A DNA stretch of 64,000 bases, taken from NCBI GenBank assembly GCA_005882315.1, contig VBAR01000005.1:92370-156369 (forward strand). Reading direction: 5' to 3'. Below are positions 43,578 through 50,909 of this stretch, piece after piece. How positions within the stretch are numbered: position 1 is the first letter of the stretch; each line of letters starts with the position of its first letter. The DNA is from Bacteroidota bacterium. GTDB taxonomy: Bacteria; Bacteroidota; Bacteroidia; Chitinophagales; Chitinophagaceae. The notes below the pieces were generated by a model. That model was not told the origin of the DNA and searched no databases. It saw only the letters and a program-made list of their open reading frames with translations. Made by a program: the position numbers and the translations under genes.

Positions 43578-44405
43578 ATGGCAAAAGTTTCAATACAAGG
43601 TTATGAAGGCAGTTTTCACCAGGTGGCTGCGCAACTTTTCTTTGGTAAAGAAGTGCAGGTGATCTGCTGTGATACATTCAGGGATGTAGTAAAGATCGCT
43701 TCCAATAAGAAAGAAAGTGATGGCGGCGTAATGGCAATTGAAAATTCAATTGCTGGAAGCATTCTTGCCAACTATAATTTGCTGCAGAAAAGTAATCTTA
43801 AAATTATCGGTGAAATTTATTTACAAATAAGGCAAAACTTATTAGTAAACCCGGGGGTGAAGCTGGAAGATATCCGTGAAGTGCATTCGCATACGATGGC
43901 TTTACAGCAGTGTTATGATTTCTTGGATAAACATAAATGGAAACTGGTAGAAACTGATGATACGGCCTTGAGTGCAAAACATGTTCACCAGCATAAGAGC
44001 AAACATATTGCAGCCATTGCAAGTAAACTGGCTGCTGAGTTATATAGCCTTGATGTAATTGCGCCGAATATTCATACACTGAAAAACAATTATACAAGGT
44101 TCTTGTATTTGCAGCGGGAAGATGTCGTGCAGGCTGTTGCAAATGCGGATAAAGCATCAGTGAATTTTCATACAGACCATTCAAGAGGAAGCCTGGCAAA
44201 GGTATTGACTAAAATTGCCGAGGGTGGAATCAACTTAAGCAAACTGCAAAGCTTTCCAATTCCAGGTAGTGATTTCAAATACAGTTTTCATGCAGATATG
44301 GAATTTGAATCAGCAGAACAGTTTAATAAAGTGATCGAAGAAATAAAACCATTAACAGCAGGAATAAAAATTTATGGAGTTTATAAAAGAGGTTTATGGA
44401 AATAG
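43578..44405 (+). CDS. pheA: Prephenate dehydratase
   Basis: 275 aa, monofunctional (no chorismate mutase domain). The catalytic domain (about 1-185) has IQGYEGSFHQVAA and the hallmark NNYTRFLYL; the ACT domain (about 195-275, GSLAKVLTKIAEGGINLSKL) binds Phe for feedback inhibition. It makes phenylpyruvate from prephenate. First enzyme gene after the attenuator; overlaps the aminotransferase gene by 10 nt. Confidence 0.95.
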   Translation: MAKVSIQGYEGSFHQVAAQLFFGKEVQVICCDTFRDVVKIASNKKESDGGVMAIENSIAGSILANYNLLQKSNLKIIGEIYLQIRQNLLVNPGVKLEDIREVHSHTMALQQCYDFLDKHKWKLVETDDTALSAKHVHQHKSKHIAAIASKLAAELYSLDVIAPNIHTLKNNYTRFLYLQREDVVQAVANADKASVNFHTDHSRGSLAKVLTKIAEGGINLSKLQSFPIPGSDFKYSFHADMEFESAEQFNKVIEEIKPLTAGIKIYGVYKRGLWK

Positions 44406-45586
44406 CAAAAAGATTAGAAGGTATTGTTGAATATTATTTCTCTCAAAAGCTGAGAGAAATAGATGAGCTGAATAAACAAGGCAGGAATGTCATTAACCTC
44501 GGTATTGGTAGCCCTGATCTGCCGCCACACCCCGATGTGATAAAAACATTGCAGGACGAAGCTGCAAAACCAAATGTTCATGCTTATCAATCTTACAAAG
44601 GCTCCCCTGTGCTGAGAAAGGCAATGAGTGATTGGTATAAGAAATGGTATGAAGTGGATTTGAATCCAGATACGGAAGTGCTGCCATTGATAGGAAGCAA
44701 AGAAGGTATTATGCATATCTGCATGACTTATTTAAATAAGGGTGATGAAGTGCTGGTTCCAAATCCCGGATATCCAACTTATACAAGTGCTGTGAAATTA
44801 GCAGGTGGCAAATGCGTGGAGTATAAATTAAGGGCTAAGAACAATTACGAACCTGATTTTGATAAACTGGAAAAAAGCAAACTGAAGAAAGTGAAACTGA
44901 TGTTTGTCAACTATCCGCAAATGCCAACTGGCCAGTTACCATCAAAAGAATTATTTGAAAAATTAGTAACATTTGGAAGTAAACATAAAATCCTGATCAT
45001 TCATGATAATCCTTACAGTTTTATATTAAATGAAAATCCCATGAGTTTGTTGAGTATTGATGGGGCGAAAGACTGTGTGATTGAGTTGAACTCATTGAGC
45101 AAATCACAGAACATGGCTGGGTGGCGGGTAGGAATGCTCTGCGGAGCAAAAGAACGAATTGAAGAAGTGCTGCGGTTTAAAAGTAATATGGATAGCGGCA
45201 TGTTTTTACCGGTACAGTTCGCTGCTGCAAAAGCTCTGACACTAGGCAAAGACTGGCACGATGAAGTGAATAAAGTTTACAATGAAAGAAGGATAAGAGT
45301 TTTTGAATTGCTGGATCTATTAAAATGTAAATATTCAAAACAGCAAGCGGGCATGTTTGTATGGGCAAAGGTCTCCCCAATCCCTCCAAAGGAGGGGCTT
45401 AAGAGTCATCAATTAGGAAGAGGTGGAATACTAAGCGATGAGATACTCTATACATGTGCTGTGTTTATTACACCCGGAGGAATTTTTGGTAGTGCAGGAA
45501 ATGATTATATAAGAGTAAGCCTGTGCAGCCCTGTAGAAAAATTTGAAGAAGCAATCGAAAGAATAAAAAGTGAATCTAATTTGTGA
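44396..45586 (+). CDS. Class I/II aminotransferase, likely aromatic
   Basis: 396 aa PLP enzyme. NLGIGSPDLPPHPDV, VNYPQMPTGQ, IHDNPYSFIL and the PLP-lysine motif SLSKSQNMAGWRVG are clear. Its overlap with pheA and the neighbouring tyrA suggest it transaminates phenylpyruvate and 4-hydroxyphenylpyruvate (inference). Residues about 326-345 (VSPIPPKEGLKSHQLGRGGI) are unlike the family and correspond to a CTCC/GGAG palindromic repeat read in frame. Confidence 0.9.
   Translation: MEIAKRLEGIVEYYFSQKLREIDELNKQGRNVINLGIGSPDLPPHPDVIKTLQDEAAKPNVHAYQSYKGSPVLRKAMSDWYKKWYEVDLNPDTEVLPLIGSKEGIMHICMTYLNKGDEVLVPNPGYPTYTSAVKLAGGKCVEYKLRAKNNYEPDFDKLEKSKLKKVKLMFVNYPQMPTGQLPSKELFEKLVTFGSKHKILIIHDNPYSFILNENPMSLLSIDGAKDCVIELNSLSKSQNMAGWRVGMLCGAKERIEEVLRFKSNMDSGMFLPVQFAAAKALTLGKDWHDEVNKVYNERRIRVFELLDLLKCKYSKQQAGMFVWAKVSPIPPKEGLKSHQLGRGGILSDEILYTCAVFITPGGIFGSAGNDYIRVSLCSPVEKFEEAIERIKSESNL
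45371..45425. repeat. CCCCTCC/GGAGGGG-type palindromic repeat inside the aminotransferase gene
   Basis: TCCCTCCAAAGGAGGGGCTT (45381-45400) is a near palindrome of the same style as the repeats at 47324, 48456, 48534, 49586 and 50271. It is read through in frame as PIPPKEGLK. Confidence 0.7.
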
Positions 45587-45606
45587 TGGAGGTTTGTCAT
45601 GACTTG

Positions 45607-45626
45607 CTCCAGCCTTTAGGCTGGAG
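45607..45626. repeat. Perfect palindrome before tyrA
   Basis: CTCCAGCC-TTTA-GGCTGGAG, 8-bp stem with a TTTA loop, 18 nt before the tyrA ATG and 20 nt after the aminotransferase stop. It is not followed by a T-run, so it is more likely a repeat or RNA-processing site than a terminator. Confidence 0.7.
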
Positions 45627-45643
45627 ATAAAAAATAAAGGTTT

Positions 45644-46492
45644 ATGGAAAGAAAGAAAATAGCAATAGTAGGAGTTGGTTTGATCGGCGGTTCACTTGCA
45701 ATTCAATTGCATGAGAAAAAGCTTTCATCGAAACTAATTGGCGTAGATGCAAATCCGGAACATGCACAGCAAGCAGTAGAACTGGAACTGGTAGATGAAA
45801 CAATGAACCTCGATGAAGCAATTGACCAATCAGATGTCATTGTATTAGCAATACCTGTTGACGTAATGTTGAAAGTTGTGCCTGCCATACTCGATAAAAT
45901 TGATAAGCAAATCGTAATAGACCTGGGCTCAACAAAATCGCAATTGATGGAACTCATAAAAAATCATCCCAAAAGGGGGAGATATGTAGCCACGCATCCG
46001 ATGTGGGGTACCGAATACAGCGGACCACAAGCGGCAGTGCGTGGCGCCTATGAAAATAAAGCTGTAATTATCTGCAATGCTGAAGAGAGTGATACTGATG
46101 CTCTCGAGTGGACAAAACATATGTATAAAAAGATTGGCATGCATTTACTGGAAATGGATGCGGTATCGCATGACCTGCATGCGGCTTATGTAAGTCATAT
46201 TTCGCATATCACATCTTTTGCATTAGCGAATACAGTTTTGGAAAAAGAAAAAGAAGAGAACGCAATCTTTGAACTGGCATCAGCCGGTTTTGAAAGTACA
46301 GTGAGGTTGGCAAAAAGTAACCCGGCCATGTGGGTGCCGATCTTTTTACAGAATAAAGTAAATGTGCTGGATGTGTTGAAAGAGCATATTGCACAGCTGA
46401 CAAGATTTAAAGAAAGTATCGAACAGGAAGATGATAAATACCTGATGCGGTTGATTGAGGATGCGAATAAGATAAGGAGGATAATAAAATAG
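45644..46492 (+). CDS. tyrA: Prephenate dehydrogenase
   Basis: 282 aa. NAD-binding GVGLIGGSLA (10-19) starts a Rossmann domain; THPMWGTEYSGPQAA and DLHAAYVSHISHITSF are TyrA motifs. It oxidises prephenate to 4-hydroxyphenylpyruvate. Neither a chorismate mutase nor an ACT domain is attached. Third enzyme gene of the aromatic operon. Confidence 0.94.
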   Translation: MERKKIAIVGVGLIGGSLAIQLHEKKLSSKLIGVDANPEHAQQAVELELVDETMNLDEAIDQSDVIVLAIPVDVMLKVVPAILDKIDKQIVIDLGSTKSQLMELIKNHPKRGRYVATHPMWGTEYSGPQAAVRGAYENKAVIICNAEESDTDALEWTKHMYKKIGMHLLEMDAVSHDLHAAYVSHISHITSFALANTVLEKEKEENAIFELASAGFESTVRLAKSNPAMWVPIFLQNKVNVLDVLKEHIAQLTRFKESIEQEDDKYLMRLIEDANKIRRIIK

Positions 46493-46498
46493 AACGTT

Positions 46499-47206
46499 AT
46501 GAAAAAAAACCATCACCAATTAATTGCCGAGTCATATAAGAATGCCTTATCGGCCAGCCAAGACTTAGCCAATCGTCTTTCAGAAAATGTGAGTAAAGTA
46601 ATAGTATGGCTAATTGGTTTTTCAATAGGAAGTTTAGCATTTGTGTTAACTAATTCTGATAGACTCGCTTTTTTAAATGATAGCACAAAAAAATATGTAG
46701 TTGTATTTCTTACTGCTTCAATTTTATCAGGCATTTTCGGAAGAATAATTTATTTGATTTCAGAATTTTTGGCTCTTCGATTGAGTTTAGTACTTGATAT
46801 CATGTTGGATAAATATCTCCATCCAATACATATTAGAGAACTTCATGGGGATGAAACTGCGGAAATGGTATCACATTTTTTTAGAGAAGATTTCCCAGAG
46901 CAAACACAAGAAGAATACAATTTGTTTGACGAGTTTGCCAAAAAACAAGAGCATGAAAAGGCCAGAGAGTTATATAAGGAAATGGCTCAGTGGTCCGCTG
47001 GGGAGTATGAGTTGGCTATCGAAGATATAAGTCAAGTTATTAAGACTGTTTATTCGGTAAAAGAAAAAGATGTACCTCAAAACTATTTTGGAAAATATGG
47101 AATTTGGATGAGGAGGTGTTTAAGATTGAGTCTTGTGCTTTATGTGATGTCTTTTTTATTATTTGGGGTTACTTTTTTTGTATTAGCAAAGAGTTTTCTT
47201 GCGTAA
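46499..47206 (+). CDS. Hypothetical membrane protein inside the aromatic operon
   Basis: 235 aa, not recognised. Three likely membrane helices (about 34-52, 68-92, 210-233) enclose a charged cytoplasmic part (about 95-205) rich in Glu, Lys and Gln. It begins 6 nt after tyrA, so it is co-transcribed, yet nothing in it points to aromatic metabolism. It is A/T-richer than its neighbours, which fits an inserted gene, but that is only an impression. Confidence 0.6.
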   Translation: MKKNHHQLIAESYKNALSASQDLANRLSENVSKVIVWLIGFSIGSLAFVLTNSDRLAFLNDSTKKYVVVFLTASILSGIFGRIIYLISEFLALRLSLVLDIMLDKYLHPIHIRELHGDETAEMVSHFFREDFPEQTQEEYNLFDEFAKKQEHEKARELYKEMAQWSAGEYELAIEDISQVIKTVYSVKEKDVPQNYFGKYGIWMRRCLRLSLVLYVMSFLLFGVTFFVLAKSFLA

Positions 47207-47230
47207 TTATTATAAATATTATGCTCGATA

Positions 47231-47261
47231 GTGAACAGAACCCTGAACGGAGCGTCGCAAC
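47231..47261 (+). repeat. Dispersed repeat TGAACGGAGCGTCGCAA, copy A
   Basis: Contains the 17-nt word shared with copy B (35908-35924, opposite strand). Its left part GAACAGAACCC-GAACG also resembles 54988-55004, where it ends GCGATGCAAC instead. Confidence 0.55.
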
Positions 47262-47319
47262 AAAAGTTAAATAGTAGTAATGCAGGGCATTAAATAAAAA
47301 ATAAATTAAAAACTGCCTC

Positions 47320-47354
47320 TTTGCTCCCCTTTAGGGGCCGGGGGTTTAAATTTG
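47320..47354 (+). promoter_or_regulatory. Internal promoter before the DAHP synthase gene, with a palindrome in the spacer
   Basis: TTTG (47320-47323) and TAAATTTG (47347-47354) are 23 nt apart, slightly long. The spacer holds a CCCCTTTAGGGG-type palindrome (47324-47344). ATG 47359 follows 5 nt after the -7 box, suggesting a leaderless message. It may let the chorismate genes be made independently of the attenuator. Confidence 0.5.
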
Positions 47355-47358
47355 TACA

Positions 47359-48447
47359 ATGCAAACAGCAGAACAAACAATGAAAGAAATCACACAACAG
47401 GCATGGAATAAAAGGCCGATGATCATCTCGGGCCCTTGCAGTGCAGAAACTGAAGAACAGGTATTGCAAACGGCACAACGTCTTGCCGCAACAGGCATGG
47501 TGGATGTATTGCGTGCCGGCATCTGGAAACCGCGGACAAAACCCGGTGGCTTTGAAGGTGTGGGTGCAAAAGGATTGCCCTGGATGCAGCAGGCAAAAAA
47601 ACTGACGGGTTTGCCGGTGACTGTTGAAGTTGCAACTGGTAAACAAGTACAGGATGCGCTGACTTTTGATGTTGACATTTTATGGATCGGTGCAAGAACG
47701 ACAGTGAATCCTTTTAGTGTACAGGAAGTAGCGGATGCATTGCGTGGTGTTGATGTGCCTGTGTTGATCAAAAACCCTGTGAACCCTGACCTGGATCTCT
47801 GGACCGGTGCTGTGGAGAGAGTGGCCCGTGCAGGTATCAAACAAATCGGTTTGATACATCGCGGCTTCAGCAGCTATGGTAATACTGAATATCGTAATGC
47901 GCCGATGTGGCAACTGGCAATTGAAATGAAACGCCGCAACCCGGAACTGATGATGATCAATGATCCTTCACATATTTGTGGCCGTCGTGATATATTGGCC
48001 GATGTTGCACAACGTGCTATCGACCTTGATATGGATGGTTTCATTATCGAAAGTCATATCGATCCTGATAATGCCTGGAGTGATGCAAAGCAACAGGTGA
48101 CGCCGGAACGTTTGAAGGAAATACTTGAACATATAATATGGCGCAAGGAAGATGTGAGCAGCGAAGAATATCATGCAGCATTGGAAAAACTACGCCAGCA
48201 GATCAATCATTTGGATGATGAGCTGATGCAGATACTAAGTCAGCGTATGAAGTTGGCAGAAAAGATCGGTGAGTATAAAAAGAATAACAATATCACCATC
48301 CTGCAAACCAACCGCTGGAATGAAATTCTTGAAAGGGCATTTATAAAAGGTGATAAGCTGGGATTAAGCAAAGAGTTTGTGACAAAATATTTTGATGCTG
48401 TGCATATGGAAAGTATCAATCATCAGAAGAAGGTGTTGGATAGTTAA
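47359..48447 (+). CDS. Bifunctional DAHP synthase / chorismate mutase
   Basis: 362 aa. The N-terminal DAHP synthase of the KDO8PS-like class (about 1-265: GPCSAETEEQV, LRAGIWKPRTKPGGFEG, IGLIHRGFSSYG) is joined to a C-terminal AroQ-type chorismate mutase (about 275-362: LRQQINHLDDELMQILSQRMKLAEKIGEYKK). It catalyses the first step of the shikimate pathway and the branch to prephenate. This fusion is typical of Bacteroidota; the mutase part can act as the allosteric site. Confidence 0.95.
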   Translation: MQTAEQTMKEITQQAWNKRPMIISGPCSAETEEQVLQTAQRLAATGMVDVLRAGIWKPRTKPGGFEGVGAKGLPWMQQAKKLTGLPVTVEVATGKQVQDALTFDVDILWIGARTTVNPFSVQEVADALRGVDVPVLIKNPVNPDLDLWTGAVERVARAGIKQIGLIHRGFSSYGNTEYRNAPMWQLAIEMKRRNPELMMINDPSHICGRRDILADVAQRAIDLDMDGFIIESHIDPDNAWSDAKQQVTPERLKEILEHIIWRKEDVSSEEYHAALEKLRQQINHLDDELMQILSQRMKLAEKIGEYKKNNNITILQTNRWNEILERAFIKGDKLGLSKEFVTKYFDAVHMESINHQKKVLDS

Positions 48448-48556
48448 ACCCCCTGCCCCCTAAAGGGGAGATTTAGGTTGGTGACTACTTTGCTTTGTGT
48501 GAAATAGTATTGTTCGATAATAATAAAATCAAAATTCCCCTTTAGGGGATAGGGGT
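48448..48556. repeat. Pair of oppositely oriented CCCCTTTAGGGG repeats between the DAHP synthase gene and aroB
   Basis: CCCCCTAAAGGGG-type copy at about 48451-48470 and ATTCCCCTTTAGGGGATAGG (48533-48552) in the other orientation, about 60 nt apart. They could fold on each other or as separate hairpins. The second copy ends directly at the aroB ATG. Confidence 0.75.
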
Positions 48557-49576
48557 ATGAAGAAACTCACTTATAAGTTTGGCAGTTCATCCACTGATTT
48601 TTACCTCGCTTATGGTATCAGCCATTTGAAAAAAATAGCTGATCCTGCAAATACTATCATCATCACTGATGAAAATATTTACAATGCACATGAAAAGCGG
48701 TTTAAAAACTGGAACACAATGGTGCTGCAGGCTGGTGAAGAATTTAAAATACAGCCAACCATTGATAATATCGTTCAGCAACTAATAGCAATGGAAGCTG
48801 ACCGCAAGACAACACTGGTAGGAGTAGGTGGCGGGGTGATTACAGACCTTACCGGCTATGCGGCTTCTGTATATATGCGTGGTATCCGTTTTGGTTTTAT
48901 TCCTACAACCATTTTGGGAATGGTAGATGCAAGTATTGGAGGCAAGAATGGAATTGATGTGGGAGTTTATAAAAATTTAGTAGGCATTATTCGCCAGCCA
49001 TCTTTTATTTTGCATGATATGGTTTTTCTGAATTCTTTGCCGGATTCAGAATGGGAAAATGGTTTTGCTGAGGTCATTAAACATGCTTGTATAAAAGATG
49101 CAGCGATGTTCAGCGAGTTGGAAACAAGATCACTGAAGCATTATCAAAGCAGGCAGAAATCGATTTGTGAACTGGTACAGCGAAATGCAATGATAAAAGC
49201 TGCAGTTGTAAAACGGGACGAGTTTGAAAAAGGCGAAAGGCGTTTACTCAATTTCGGTCACACACTTGGGCATGCATTGGAAAATCAGTATGAGCTATCA
49301 CACGGCCAGGCTGTTTCTATCGGAATGACCTATGCTTGTCATATTTCTGAACAGCTTACTGGTTTTAAGCAAACAGAAAAAGTAGTAAGCCTACTGGAAA
49401 AATACAGGCTACCCACTTATGCATCTTTCAACAAACAAAAAGTATTTGATGTGTTGAAGATGGATAAGAAAAGAGAAAGAAAAGAAATGAATTATGTGTT
49501 ATTGGAAAAAATAGGAAAGGGAGTTGTAAAAAGCATTTCCTTGACTCAATTAGAAAAAATTATTTCAAATCTATAA
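48557..49576 (+). CDS. aroB: 3-dehydroquinate synthase
   Basis: 339 aa. NAD-binding GGGVITDLTGYAASVYMRG and PTTILGMVDASIGGKNGID, plus the metal His in FGHTLGHALE. It cyclises DAHP to 3-dehydroquinate with catalytic Zn. The start codon directly follows a palindromic repeat (TAGGGGATAGGGGTATG), the same string as before aroA. Confidence 0.95.
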   Translation: MKKLTYKFGSSSTDFYLAYGISHLKKIADPANTIIITDENIYNAHEKRFKNWNTMVLQAGEEFKIQPTIDNIVQQLIAMEADRKTTLVGVGGGVITDLTGYAASVYMRGIRFGFIPTTILGMVDASIGGKNGIDVGVYKNLVGIIRQPSFILHDMVFLNSLPDSEWENGFAEVIKHACIKDAAMFSELETRSLKHYQSRQKSICELVQRNAMIKAAVVKRDEFEKGERRLLNFGHTLGHALENQYELSHGQAVSIGMTYACHISEQLTGFKQTEKVVSLLEKYRLPTYASFNKQKVFDVLKMDKKRERKEMNYVLLEKIGKGVVKSISLTQLEKIISNL

Positions 49577-49585
49577 AAACTAATA

Positions 49586-49607
49586 TTCCCCTTTAGGGGA
49601 TAGGGGT
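49586..49607. repeat. CCCCTTTAGGGG repeat ending at the aroA start codon
   Basis: ATTCCCCTTTAGGGGATAGG followed by GGTATGA, identical to the copy in front of aroB. TCCCC pairs with GGGGA around TTTA, placing a hairpin 8 nt before the ATG. Confidence 0.75.
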
Positions 49608-50909
49608 ATGAAAGTAACAATACATCCGTCAAATTTATCGGGAACAATTCAAGCAAATGCTTCGAAAAGCTCTATGCAAAGAGCCTGTGCGGCAGCATTA
49701 CTCACAAAAGGAAAAACAGTTTTAAATAATCCCGGTCATAGTAATGATGATAAAGCAGCAATTGGAATTATAAAAGCATTAGGTGCATGGGTTGAAATGG
49801 CAGATGGAGAATTGAAAGTGGAAAGCGGGGGAGTAAACCCTATTTTAGATTCGATCAATTGTGACGAATCAGGATTAAGCATCAGAATGTTTACACCGAT
49901 CGTTGCATTAAGTGATAAAGAAATTACCATCAATGGCAGTGGTAGTTTAATTAAAAGGCCAATGGATTTTTTTGATGAGATATTGCCACAGTTAGATGTA
50001 AAGATCAAAAGTAACAAAGGAAAGTTGCCAATTGTCATTCAAGGCCCATTGCAACCAAAGAATATTGAAATGGATGGTTCGCTGAGTTCACAGTTTCTTA
50101 CAGGCCTGCTGATGGCTTATGCAGCAGCAGGTGCAAAAACTGTTTCAATTAAAGTAAAGGATTTAAAAAGCAAGCCCTATATCGATTTGACACTTGATGT
50201 AATGAAACAATTTGGGATGAGAGTTCCTGAAAACAAAAACTATGAAGAATTTATTTTCAATTATAATGACTCTTCTCAGAATCCCCCTTTGGGGGGCGGG
50301 GGGGCTTACACAGTAGAAGGTGATTGGAGCGGTGGTGCATTCTTATTGGTTGCAGGTGCTATTGCAGGTCCGATAACGGTAAGAGGTTTGGATATGATGA
50401 GTACACAGGCAGATAAAGTAATTGTAGATGCTTTGATAAAAGCAAATGCAGGAATTGCAATAGAAGCAAAAGGGATCAAATTGCATCCGGCTCCTATGAC
50501 TGCATTTGATTTTGATGCAACGGATTGTCCTGATCTTTTTCCGCCATTAGTTGCATTAGCGGCTTATTGTAAAGGAAAGACAACTATCAAAGGTGTTTCA
50601 AGATTGGTGCATAAAGAAAGTAACCGTGCTGTTACATTGCAGGATGAGTTTGATATAATGGGAGTGCAGATAGATATAGAAGATGATATAATGATCGTTC
50701 ATGGCGGTGATGTTGTAAAAGGCGCCGATGTACATTCGCATCATGACCATCGCATAGCTATGGCTTGTGCCGTCGCTGCATTAAAAGCAAACGATATGAC
50801 GGTGATTGATGAAGCACAAGCGGTGAATAAATCCTATCCTGATTTTTATGAACACTTGAAAATGCTGGGTGCTGATGTATCTTTAGATAATAAGTTCAAA
50901 ATATCATGA
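49608..50909 (+). CDS. aroA: 3-phosphoshikimate 1-carboxyvinyltransferase (EPSP synthase)
   Basis: 433 aa. The family's two-lobe repeats are seen: ASKSSMQRA (Lys for the S3P/PEP site), ESGLSIRMFTP, GSGSLIKRPMDFF, SLSSQFLTGLLMAY, and C-terminal HKESNR, DHRIAMACAVAALKA. It joins PEP to shikimate-3-phosphate. Residues about 222-234 (SSQNPPLGGGGAY) come from a CCCCCTTTGGGGGG repeat (50271-50308) that lies in frame just before the conserved TVEGDWSGGAF block. Confidence 0.94.
   Translation: MKVTIHPSNLSGTIQANASKSSMQRACAAALLTKGKTVLNNPGHSNDDKAAIGIIKALGAWVEMADGELKVESGGVNPILDSINCDESGLSIRMFTPIVALSDKEITINGSGSLIKRPMDFFDEILPQLDVKIKSNKGKLPIVIQGPLQPKNIEMDGSLSSQFLTGLLMAYAAAGAKTVSIKVKDLKSKPYIDLTLDVMKQFGMRVPENKNYEEFIFNYNDSSQNPPLGGGGAYTVEGDWSGGAFLLVAGAIAGPITVRGLDMMSTQADKVIVDALIKANAGIAIEAKGIKLHPAPMTAFDFDATDCPDLFPPLVALAAYCKGKTTIKGVSRLVHKESNRAVTLQDEFDIMGVQIDIEDDIMIVHGGDVVKGADVHSHHDHRIAMACAVAALKANDMTVIDEAQAVNKSYPDFYEHLKMLGADVSLDNKFKIS
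50271..50308. repeat. CCCCCTTTGGGGGG repeat inside aroA
   Basis: A near palindrome CCCCCTTTGGGGGG (50283-50296) followed by CGGGGGGGCTT. Read in frame as NPPLGGGGAY. The poly-G runs also make this a frameshift-prone site. Confidence 0.7.

Noticed and set aside
43804..44199. 131-codon antisense frame in pheA
   Set aside because: Shadow of the prephenate dehydratase frame; no start signals and no recognisable domain.
47346..47840. Long antisense frame inside the DAHP synthase gene
   Set aside because: The sense frame is a full, recognisable enzyme; the antisense product has no family features and arises from codon bias.
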